A program made the position numbers and the translations under genes. Positions 1 through 6,320 of a DNA stretch of 11,293 nucleotides are shown here, one piece after another (position 1 is the first letter of the stretch; each line of letters starts with the position of its first letter). Source of the stretch: Rhodospirillales bacterium. GTDB lineage: Bacteria; Pseudomonadota; Alphaproteobacteria; Acetobacterales; Acetobacteraceae. The DNA is taken from NCBI GenBank assembly GCA_025350425.1, contig JANXXW010000081.1, positions 1 to 11,293 on the forward strand. The letters run 5' to 3'. The notes under the pieces are model-generated. The model did no database searches. It was given only the letters and a program-made list of their open reading frames with translations, and was not told where the DNA came from.

Positions 1-490
1 CCCCGGCCGGACCTATCGCAGCGACCACGACGCCACGCATTCACCCATGTTCCACCAGGTTGAGGGCTTGGCGCTGGCCCGCGACCTCACGCTCGGCCAC
101 CTCAAGGGCTGCCTGACCGACTTCCTGCGCGCGTTCTTCGGCCTGCCCTTGCTGCCGATGCGCTTCCGCTCCAGCTATTTCCCGTTCACCGAGCCGTCCA
201 TGGAGGTCGATATCGGCTGGAACCGCCGCACCGGCGAGCTAGGGGGCGGCGGCGATTGGCTGGAGATTCTCGGCAGCGGCATGGTGCACCCCAAGGTGCT
301 GGCCAATTGCGGCATCGATGCGCGGGAGTGGCAGGGTTTCGCGTTCGGCATGGGCATCGAACGGGTCACGATGCTGAAACTCGGCATCCCCGACCTGCGT
401 CCGTTTTACGAAAGCGATCTGCGCTGGCTGCGGCATTACGGTTTCAGCGCGCTGGCGCCAGCGATGTTGCACGAAGGGGTAGGATCGTGA
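1..490 (+). CDS. pheS: Phenylalanyl-tRNA synthetase alpha subunit, C-terminal part (5' end outside the window)
   Basis: PheS is the catalytic subunit of the cytoplasmic alpha2-beta2 synthetase that charges tRNA-Phe with phenylalanine using ATP. The open frame enters from the left edge, with its first full codon at position 2. It begins inside class II motif 2, reading GRTYRSDHDATHSPMFHQVE, the signature of bacterial PheS. Further on come the SSYFPFTEPS and EVDIGW segments and class II motif 3 near the end (GMGIERVTMLKLGIPDLR). The ATG at 47 lies inside motif 2 and is not the true start; the complete protein would be roughly 340-360 residues, so about half is missing here. The frame ends at TGA 488-490, overlapping the GTG start of pheT, so the two subunits are translationally coupled as in most bacteria. 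Nothing in the visible part looks damaged. Confidence 0.97.
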   Translation, partial: PGRTYRSDHDATHSPMFHQVEGLALARDLTLGHLKGCLTDFLRAFFGLPLLPMRFRSSYFPFTEPSMEVDIGWNRRTGELGGGGDWLEILGSGMVHPKVLANCGIDAREWQGFAFGMGIERVTMLKLGIPDLRPFYESDLRWLRHYGFSALAPAMLHEGVGS

Positions 491-2940
491 AATTCACCCT
501 CTCCTGGCTGAAGACGCACCTCGAAACCGATGCCGATCTGGCCACCCTTACCGATGGCCTGACCGATATCGGCCTCGAACTGGAAGGCATCGAGGATCGC
601 GCGGCGGCTCTGGCGCCGTTCCGCGTGGTTCATGTCATCGAAGCCGTGCAGCATCCGAATGCTGATCGGCTGCGGGTCTGTACGGTTGATACCGGAGCTG
701 GAATCGTGACCGTCGTGTGCGGTGCGCCCAATGCCCGAACCGGGCTGAAAGGCGTGTTCGCACCCCCTGGAAGCGTTATTCCCAGCACCGGAATCGTGCT
801 GAAAATCGGCGAAATCAGGGGCGTAAATAGCGCCGGAATGCTGCTTTCCATGCGCGAAATGGGCCTCGGTGAGGACCATTCCGGCATTGTGGACCTCCCC
901 GAGGATGCCCCGATAGGTATGCCATATGCCGATTATATCGGTCTCGGCGACCCCGTGATCGAGATCAGCATTACCCCAAACCGTGGCGATGCGCTGAGCG
1001 TGCGTGGCGTCGCCCGCGACCTTGCCGCCGCCGGCCATGGAACGCTGAAACAGTTATCCCTCATACCTATTCAGCCATTGGTCGCCAGTCGGCTGCATTG
1101 GGCCATCGAGATGCCCGACGCCTGCCCCTGGGTGCTCGGCCGCACCATCCGAGGCCTGCGCAACGGACCCAGCCCGAAATGGCTGCAGGATCGTCTCGTG
1201 TCCATCGGCCTGCGCCCGATCAACACGCTGGTCGACATCACCAACTTCTTCACCATCGACCTCGGGCGTCCGCTTCATGTGTTCGACGCCATCAAGGTGG
1301 CCGGCGACACGCTCATTTTCCGCGCCGGCGCCGGCGAAAGTTTCCGCGCGTTGAACGGCCGCGACTACACCGCCACCGCCGAGGATTGCGTCATCGCCGA
1401 TGCCGCCGGCGTGCAATCCCTGGCCGGCGTCATGGGCGGCGAGGCCACCGGATGCGACGAAACCACCACCGAGGTGTTCGTCGAATGCGCGCTGTTCGAT
1501 CCCGTCCACGTGGCGATGGGCGGCCGCCGCCATCAGATCGTGTCCGACGCCCGACAGCGCTTCGAGCGCGGGATTGACCCGGCCCTCATGCCCGGTGCGA
1601 TCGAGGCCGTCACCCGTATGATCCTCGATCTCTGCGGCGGCGAACCCAGCGAAATCGTCTCCGCCGGGGCCGAACCCGCCTGGGCGCGCACCGCCACCAT
1701 GCGCTTCGATGCGCCGGAGAAACTCGGAGGCCTCGCCGTTCCGCCGGACGAATCCGTGGCGCTGCTCGAACGCCTCGGCTTCACCGTCGCCGCCCGGGAC
1801 GCTGCCACCGTTACCGTGAACGTGCCGTCCTGGCGCAACGACATCGCTGCCGCCGGCCCGCTTGACCAATCTCCCACGCTCGCTCCGGATCGCGCTGCCA
1901 GATCGGCCGAGGGTCGCGAGGTGATGGAACCCGAGGCCGATCTGGTGGAGGAAATCCTCCGTCTCAAAGGCCTCGGCATCGTCCCAGCGGTTTCGTTGCC
2001 GCCGCTCGACCCGGTGCCGCTGGCGACCCTTACTCCACGCCAGTCCCGCGCCTCCCTCGCGCGGCGCATCCTGGCCGCACGCGGCCTCGTCGAATGCGTC
2101 ACGTTCAGCTTCGTGGCCGCCAAACACGCCGCGTTGTTCGGCCTGGATGACCCGACGCTTCGTCTGGTGAACCCGATCGCATCCGATCTCGATCAGATGC
2201 GCCCGACGCCGCTCGCCACCCTGGCTCTCGCGGCCCAGCGCAACGCGGCGCGCGGCTACCCCGATGCCGCCTTGTTCGAGGTCGGTCCAGCCTTTCGCGG
2301 CACCACGCCCGAGGCCCAGCTCCAGGTCGCGAGCGGCCTGCGCGCTGGCAGCACGCCGCGTCATTGGAACGAACCATCCCGGTCGCCCGACGCGATTGAC
2401 GCGCGGGGCGACGCGCTTGCGGTGCTGGTGGCCCTCGGCGTGCCCATGGAGGCGATCACCACCAGCCTCGATGCACCCGGCTTTTATCATCCTGGCCGCT
2501 CCGGCATCCTGCGCCAGGGTCCGAAAACCATTCTCGCCAGCTTCGGTGAACTGCATCCGCGCGTGCTGGCCGAACTCGGGTTGCCCGGACCCGTCGCAGC
2601 GTTCGAGATCTATCTCGACGCCATCGCGGACCCGAAACGCCGCCGTAAAAGCTCCCCGAACCCGTCCGCGTTCCAACCGTTGCGCCGGGATTTCGCGTTC
2701 GTGGTCGATGCCGCTACCCCGGCAGAGTCGCTCCTGCGAGCTGCGCGGGGGGCGGAGCGCACGCTCATTGCAACGGTCGTGTTATTCGACGTCTACGATC
2801 TCGGCGCCAACCAAAAATCGCTCGGCCTCGAAGTTACTTTCCAGCCGCATGACCGCACCTTGACTGACCTGGAAATCGATGCGGCCTGCGCCAAGGTCGT
2901 CACTGCCGTCAACAAGGCAACCGGCGCCACCCTACGCTGA
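487..2940 (+). CDS. pheT: Phenylalanyl-tRNA synthetase beta subunit
   Basis: This is the 817-residue beta subunit, which binds tRNA and edits mischarged Tyr-tRNA-Phe. The start is GTG at 487: it overlaps the pheS stop as GTGA, has AAGGGG 7 nt upstream, and gives the family N-terminus MKFTLSWLKTHL. An in-frame ATG at 256 lies inside pheS and is rejected. Domains in order are: the EMAP-like tRNA-binding domain (about residues 39-150, with HPNADRLRVCTVD and VVCGAPNAR); the B3/B4 editing domain (about 200-395, including GLRPINTLVDITNFF and SLAGVMGGE); B5 (about 403-500, VPSWRNDI); the catalytic-like core (about 500-700); and a C-terminal ferredoxin-fold anticodon-binding domain (about 725-817, FQPLRRDFAFVVD). 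B5 carries an insertion of about 27 residues (454-480) before the usual EADLVEEILRLKG. GC content is lower in the first third than later (34/60 at 781-840 against 45/60 at 1501-1560). Confidence 0.97.
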   Translation: MKFTLSWLKTHLETDADLATLTDGLTDIGLELEGIEDRAAALAPFRVVHVIEAVQHPNADRLRVCTVDTGAGIVTVVCGAPNARTGLKGVFAPPGSVIPSTGIVLKIGEIRGVNSAGMLLSMREMGLGEDHSGIVDLPEDAPIGMPYADYIGLGDPVIEISITPNRGDALSVRGVARDLAAAGHGTLKQLSLIPIQPLVASRLHWAIEMPDACPWVLGRTIRGLRNGPSPKWLQDRLVSIGLRPINTLVDITNFFTIDLGRPLHVFDAIKVAGDTLIFRAGAGESFRALNGRDYTATAEDCVIADAAGVQSLAGVMGGEATGCDETTTEVFVECALFDPVHVAMGGRRHQIVSDARQRFERGIDPALMPGAIEAVTRMILDLCGGEPSEIVSAGAEPAWARTATMRFDAPEKLGGLAVPPDESVALLERLGFTVAARDAATVTVNVPSWRNDIAAAGPLDQSPTLAPDRAARSAEGREVMEPEADLVEEILRLKGLGIVPAVSLPPLDPVPLATLTPRQSRASLARRILAARGLVECVTFSFVAAKHAALFGLDDPTLRLVNPIASDLDQMRPTPLATLALAAQRNAARGYPDAALFEVGPAFRGTTPEAQLQVASGLRAGSTPRHWNEPSRSPDAIDARGDALAVLVALGVPMEAITTSLDAPGFYHPGRSGILRQGPKTILASFGELHPRVLAELGLPGPVAAFEIYLDAIADPKRRRKSSPNPSAFQPLRRDFAFVVDAATPAESLLRAARGAERTLIATVVLFDVYDLGANQKSLGLEVTFQPHDRTLTDLEIDAACAKVVTAVNKATGATLR

Positions 2941-2958
2941 CCGTGGCGGATCATGCCC

Positions 2959-2990
2959 GCCAATTCACCCTACCTGTGGGGTGAATTGGC
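2959..2990. terminator. Hairpin between convergent genes, possible bidirectional terminator
   Basis: Arms 2959-2970 (GCCAATTCACCC) and 2979-2990 (GGGTGAATTGGC) are perfect reverse complements of 12 bp around an 8-nt loop. The hairpin starts 19 nt after the pheT stop and ends 27 nt beyond the stop of the small membrane-protein gene on the other strand, which is where a shared terminator would sit. No T-run follows on either strand, so classic intrinsic termination is not assured; it may instead be a 3'-end stabilising hairpin. Confidence 0.55.
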
Positions 2991-3016
2991 AGAGCGCGTT
3001 CCATCACGCGTTGCGA

Positions 3017-3115
3017 TCATCCAAACAGCAAAGACGCGTTCAGCACTGTCCGCCAGACGCCCCAAACTAGTGGTATCCCTACCACCAGCCACGATATGAC
3101 CATGCGGGTGCTCAT
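3017..3115 (-). CDS. 32-residue single-helix membrane protein, probable small subunit of the adjacent MFS transporter
   Basis: This is a very short gene. Its ATG (3115-3113) overlaps the TGA of the upstream OFA transporter (3114-3112) as ATGA. A strong Shine-Dalgarno, AAGGAG (complement of 3123-3128), lies 7 nt upstream. The product starts MSTRM and then forms one hydrophobic helix containing VISWLVVGIPLVWGVW, ending NASLLFG. From memory, proteins of this size and pattern (a short helix with a GIPLxWGVW core) occur directly behind oxalate/formate-type MFS genes and are annotated as an MFS transporter small subunit; I could not check this by search. The evidence seen in the sequence is the overlap, the ribosome-binding site and the transmembrane pattern. 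A role in assembly or stability of the transporter is inference. The frame is open far upstream inside the MFS gene, so long automated ORFs here are misleading; the coupled ATG is the sensible start. Confidence 0.72.
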   Translation of the reverse strand: MSTRMVISWLVVGIPLVWGVWRTVLNASLLFG

Positions 3116-4497
3116 GCCCGTGCTCCTTCCCGGATGCCTTCGCTCGGGGCATTTGCCGCACCGGCGAAGTGATGTTTGCGGTTCACCGCCGACATGAAGA
3201 AGTTGCACAGGAAGCCTACGAACAACAGGCCGGCCATGATATACATCGTTACGGAATAAGCATCCGCCTTGGCCACGCCATGCGAGATCTGATACTCGCG
3301 GATGTAGTTCACCAACACCGGACCCAGCACGCCTGCGGTGCTCCACGCCGTAAGCAGCCGTCCGTGGATGGCACCTACGTGCATGGTTCCGAACACGTCC
3401 TTCAGGTAGGCCGGGATGGCCGCGAACCCGCCGCCGTACATGCTCAGGATCACCCCGAACAGCAGCACGAACAACGTGATGGATCCCGTGTGCCCAACCA
3501 AGGGCACCGTCGCATACAGCACAATACCGAGCACGAAGAAGATCATGTAGGTCGCGCGGCGTCCGATCGAATCCGAGATGGTGGACCAGAAGAACCGCCC
3601 ACCCATGTTGAACAGGCTGAGCAGCCCCACGAAACCCGCCGCCGCTGCCGCCGTGACCTGCCCCGGAAACATCTCCTGGATCATCGGCGAGGCCTGTCCG
3701 AGCACTCCGATCCCGGCCGTTACGTTCAGGCACAGCACGCCCCACAACAGGTAGAATTGCGGGGTGCGGAGTGCCTGGCTGGCATGGACGTTGGCGGTGG
3801 TGATCATCTTGGTCGAGATCTGCATCGGCACGAAGCCCTCTGGCTTCCAGCCAGGCGCCGGCACCCGCACGATCGCGGCACCGAACATCATGAATATCAG
3901 ATAGATGGCGCCCATTGTGATGAAGGTTTCCGTCACGCCGGCCGAGGTCGCGGTGTGAAAGTGGTTCATCAGGGCCACCTCCATAGGTGAGGCGATCAGC
4001 GCGCCGCCACCAAAGCCCATGATGGCCATTCCTGTGGCCATTCCAGGGCGGTCAGGGAACCACTTGATAAGCGTAGAGACCGGTGAAATGTATCCAATGC
4101 CAAGTCCGCAGCCGCCCAATACGCCGTAGCCGAGGTACATAATCCAAAGTTGGTGAGTCGAGATGCCGATGGCGGATACAAAGAACCCGCCCGAGAAGCA
4201 TAGCGCTGAGGTGAACATGGCCATGCGCGGGCCAACCCTTTCCACCCAGCGTCCGAACGTCGCCGCCGACAGCCCGAGGAATACGATTGCCAGCGAAAAC
4301 ACCCAACCCAGCTGCGACAGTGTCCAGTCCCCCGGGGCCGATTGCGTCACCCCGATAAGTCGGCTGAGCGGGAGGTTGAAAGGGGAAAACGCGTAAGCAG
4401 ACCCGATCGACAAATGTACTGCAAGCGCCGCCGGCGGCACCATGAAGCGGTTGAAGCCAGCAGGCGCCACTGTCCGCCCTCTGTCCAGAAAAGCCAT
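3112..4497 (-). CDS. OFA-family MFS transporter (oxalate/formate antiporter-like)
   Basis: This is a 461-residue inner-membrane carrier with about 12 predicted helices. Recognition rests on the N-terminal MVPPAALAVHLSIGSAYAFS (helix 1), the helix 2-3 loop motif GRWVERVGPR (82-91) and the glycine-rich helix 4-5 block (about 123-165) containing LGGCGLGIGYISPVSTLIKW, then FPDRPGMATGMAIMGFGGG. All are typical of the oxalate:formate antiporter branch of the major facilitator superfamily. Family members exchange oxalate and formate or move other small carboxylates; substrate cannot be fixed from sequence. The start is ATG 4497-4495, with a GAAGGG-like ribosome-binding site about 10 nt upstream. It diverges from the formate dehydrogenase operon and is coupled to a 32-residue membrane protein downstream. 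No oxalate decarboxylation genes (oxc, frc) are in the window, so formate transport is a more cautious reading than oxalate exchange. Confidence 0.88.
   Translation of the reverse strand: MAFLDRGRTVAPAGFNRFMVPPAALAVHLSIGSAYAFSPFNLPLSRLIGVTQSAPGDWTLSQLGWVFSLAIVFLGLSAATFGRWVERVGPRMAMFTSALCFSGGFFVSAIGISTHQLWIMYLGYGVLGGCGLGIGYISPVSTLIKWFPDRPGMATGMAIMGFGGGALIASPMEVALMNHFHTATSAGVTETFITMGAIYLIFMMFGAAIVRVPAPGWKPEGFVPMQISTKMITTANVHASQALRTPQFYLLWGVLCLNVTAGIGVLGQASPMIQEMFPGQVTAAAAAGFVGLLSLFNMGGRFFWSTISDSIGRRATYMIFFVLGIVLYATVPLVGHTGSITLFVLLFGVILSMYGGGFAAIPAYLKDVFGTMHVGAIHGRLLTAWSTAGVLGPVLVNYIREYQISHGVAKADAYSVTMYIMAGLLFVGFLCNFFMSAVNRKHHFAGAANAPSEGIREGARA
3123..3128 (-). promoter_or_regulatory. Strong ribosome-binding site inside the MFS gene end
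   Basis: The complement of CTCCTT reads AAGGAG, 7 nt before the ATG at 3115-3113 and within the last codons of the OFA transporter. A near-consensus site at this exact spacing inside coding sequence is the main reason for calling the 32-residue gene and for choosing its start. Confidence 0.7.
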
Positions 4498-4519
4498 TCT
4501 TTGATTCTACCCTTCTCTG

Positions 4520-4535
4520 ACGGTTTTGTTACCGT
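4520..4535. promoter_or_regulatory. Short inverted repeat, possible operator
   Basis: ACGGT (4520-4524) and ACCGT (4531-4535) are perfect reverse complements separated by 6 nt. The repeat is 23 nt upstream of the transporter start, where a repressor or activator could bind. Arms of 5 bp can arise by chance, so this is a weak call. Confidence 0.3.
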
Positions 4536-4598
4536 TATGCGGATAATTGATTAAAGTCTCGTCACGCAATGTTCAAGGCTATACTTCACATGACAAGT

Positions 4599-4619
4599 CC
4601 GGGACTCACTTGAGCCCGG
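4599..4619 (+). promoter_or_regulatory. Hairpin in the leader of the fdh operon
   Basis: CC-GGG-(a)-CTCA (4599-4608) pairs with TGAG-CCC-GG (4611-4619), giving nine base pairs with one bulged A and a 2-nt gap that would open to a slightly larger loop in RNA. It ends 2 nt before the GGGAG ribosome-binding site (4622-4626) of the fdh beta gene. If transcription starts just after the -10-like TATACT at 4580, this hairpin is at the very 5' end of the mRNA and could protect it or limit ribosome access. It could also be a DNA operator. Confidence 0.4.
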
Positions 4620-4634
4620 TCGGGAGAACGCTGG

Positions 4635-6320
4635 ATGAATGATATCGTTCTAACTACTAGAGAAACGGGTAGGCATCCCGGAGCGGCAACCCGCCGGGGC
4701 CGGTCGACTCCCAAGGGGCGTCAAGTCGATCCCCAGGCCAGGCATGAGGTTCTCGATCTGCTCGCCGACAAGCCGCGCCGCCGAGACCTGTTGATCGAAC
4801 ATCTCCACTTGATTCAGGATCGCTATCTCCGCATTTCCACCGCTCATCTGACCGCGCTGGCGGATGAGATGCGGATGGCGTTGGCCGAAGTTTACGAGGT
4901 CGCCACCTTCTACGCCCACTTCCACGTCACCGACGAAGCGGCCCCTTCGATGGTTATACGTGTCTGCGAAAGCATCAGTTGCATGATGGCGGGTGGTGAT
5001 GCGCTCGCCGCCGCCATCTCCGCCGGCACGGATGCGCGCGTGGTCCGCGTCCCTTGCATCGGACGTTGCGATTACGCACCCGTCGCCGAGGTCGGTCACA
5101 ATCTCGTGGACCACGCGACCGCCGCCGAAGTGCTGGCCATCGCGTCCCGTCACGAAACCCATCCGCGTATGGGCGAATACGTCACCTACGAAGCCTATGT
5201 CGCGACCGGCGGCTATACATCGCTGAACCAACTTTTGTCGGGCGAACTCACCGCCGACGCGATTTTGGAACGGCTTGACAGCGCAAAGCTCGTTGGCCTG
5301 GGCGGCGCTGGTTTTCCAACCGGACGCAAGTGGCGCACGGTGCGGGACCAGCCCGGCACCAAGCTGATGGTTGTGAACGGCGACGAAGGTGAGCCCGGCA
5401 CCTTCAAGGACCGATACTACCTGGAGCGCGATCCGCATCGCTTCATCGAGGGCATGTTGATCGCCGCCCACATCGTCGACGCCAAGGAAATCTATATCTA
5501 CCTCCGCGATGAGTATCCCGCCGGACGCCAGATACTGCACACCGAGATCGCCAAACTCCCGATCGGCGCCAGCCCCAAGATCCACCTGCGCCGCGGTGCG
5601 GGCGCCTATATCTGTGGCGAGGAATCCGCGATGATCGAGAGCATCGAAGGCAAGCGCGGCCTGCCTCGGCACAAGCCTCCCTTCATCTATCAGGAAGGTC
5701 TGTTCGGCCAGCCCACGTTGGCCAACAATGTTGAAACTCTGTGGTGGGTGCGTGACCTGCTCGAAAACGGCCCGGATTGGTGGACTGGTCAGGGCCGCCA
5801 CGGGCGCACTGGCCTACGCAGCTATTCTGTGTCCGGCCGCGTGAAAAAACCTGGTGTGAAGCTGGCTCCCGCAGGCATTACCTTGCGTGAATTGGTGGAT
5901 GAATACTGCGAGGGCATGGCTGAGGGCCATACGTTGCGCGGCTACCTGCCCGGTGGCGCGTCCGGGGGCATTTTGCCCGCGCGCCTTGATGACGTTCCGC
6001 TGGATTTCGGCACACTCGAAAAGCACGGCTGCTTCATCGGCTCTGCCGCAGTCGTGGTGTTGTCCGATCATGACGACATGCGCGCGGTCGCCCTCAATCT
6101 CATGCGCTTCTTCCAGGAAGAAAGCTGCGGCCAGTGTACCCCGTGCCGTGTCGGTACGGAAAAGGCCGTCGCCCTGATGTCGCAGCCCGAATGGGACCAG
6201 CCGTTGTTGCAGGAACTCGCCACCACCATGCGCGACGCCTCCATCTGCGGCCTCGGTCAGGCCGCCCCGAACCCGCTGCTGACGCTGATGCGCTATTTCC
6301 CCGAGGAGTTCGCGGCATGA
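4635..6320 (+). CDS. fdh1B: NAD-dependent formate dehydrogenase beta subunit (NuoE-NuoF fusion, FDH1 type)
   Basis: This 561-residue electron-transfer subunit passes electrons from the alpha subunit to NAD+ in the cytoplasm. The first third is a NuoE-like thioredoxin-fold 2Fe-2S domain with Cys111, Cys116, Cys141 and Cys145 (CX4C and PCIGRC). The rest is NuoF-like: the glycine-rich GLGGAGFPTGRKW (221-233), NGDEGEPGTFKDR (248-260) and GAGAYICGEES (321-331) make the FMN/NADH site, and Cys498, Cys501, Cys504 and Cys538 bind a 4Fe-4S cluster. The fused arrangement matches Fdh1B of the Methylobacterium extorquens FDH1 enzyme rather than the separate FdsG/FdsB of the Fds type. The start is ATG 4635 with GGGAG 8 nt upstream. 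Complex I was considered and rejected: the fusion and the immediate formate dehydrogenase partner are decisive. The gene overlaps fdh1A by ATGA and diverges from an OFA transporter. Confidence 0.95.
   Translation: MNDIVLTTRETGRHPGAATRRGRSTPKGRQVDPQARHEVLDLLADKPRRRDLLIEHLHLIQDRYLRISTAHLTALADEMRMALAEVYEVATFYAHFHVTDEAAPSMVIRVCESISCMMAGGDALAAAISAGTDARVVRVPCIGRCDYAPVAEVGHNLVDHATAAEVLAIASRHETHPRMGEYVTYEAYVATGGYTSLNQLLSGELTADAILERLDSAKLVGLGGAGFPTGRKWRTVRDQPGTKLMVVNGDEGEPGTFKDRYYLERDPHRFIEGMLIAAHIVDAKEIYIYLRDEYPAGRQILHTEIAKLPIGASPKIHLRRGAGAYICGEESAMIESIEGKRGLPRHKPPFIYQEGLFGQPTLANNVETLWWVRDLLENGPDWWTGQGRHGRTGLRSYSVSGRVKKPGVKLAPAGITLRELVDEYCEGMAEGHTLRGYLPGGASGGILPARLDDVPLDFGTLEKHGCFIGSAAVVVLSDHDDMRAVALNLMRFFQEESCGQCTPCRVGTEKAVALMSQPEWDQPLLQELATTMRDASICGLGQAAPNPLLTLMRYFPEEFAA
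6303..6308 (+). promoter_or_regulatory. Ribosome-binding site that fixes the fdh1A start
   Basis: GAGGAG lies 8 nt before the ATG at 6317, within the end of fdh1B. The next in-frame ATG (6368) has no such site, and the far upstream ATG (6134) would lie well inside fdh1B. This supports the coupled ATGA start. Confidence 0.65.

Larger units (their letters stand above)
4498..4634. promoter_or_regulatory. Divergent promoter region between transporter and formate dehydrogenase
   Basis: This 137-nt gap must hold the start signals for both the - strand transporter and the + strand fdh operon. It is markedly AT-richer than its flanks around 4520-4590. On the + strand, TATACT at 4580-4585 matches the -10 consensus at five of six positions but has no good -35 at 16-18 nt, which would suit an activator-dependent promoter. 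On the - strand, TTGAAC followed by an AT-rich stretch (around 4551-4575) is a weak candidate for the transporter. No regulator gene is present in the window. The promoter elements are inference. Confidence 0.55.

Noticed and set aside
1054..2676. Long open frame of 540 codons antisense to pheT
   Set aside because: It mirrors the codon bias of GC-rich pheT, has no family motif and is full of Gly, Arg and His; pheT domains account for the region.
2970..3161. 63-codon - strand frame over the end of the OFA carrier
   Set aside because: It competes with the 32-residue membrane protein, has no ribosome-binding site or helix, and runs through the intergenic hairpin.
4498..4634. Riboswitch or tRNA in the divergent gap
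   Set aside because: The gap has only one short hairpin and no recognisable aptamer core or cloverleaf.
6134..6316. Earlier in-frame ATG as the start of fdh1A
   Set aside because: It would put 61 extra residues of arginine-rich sequence inside fdh1B; the ATG at 6317 has a good ribosome-binding site and an ATGA overlap.
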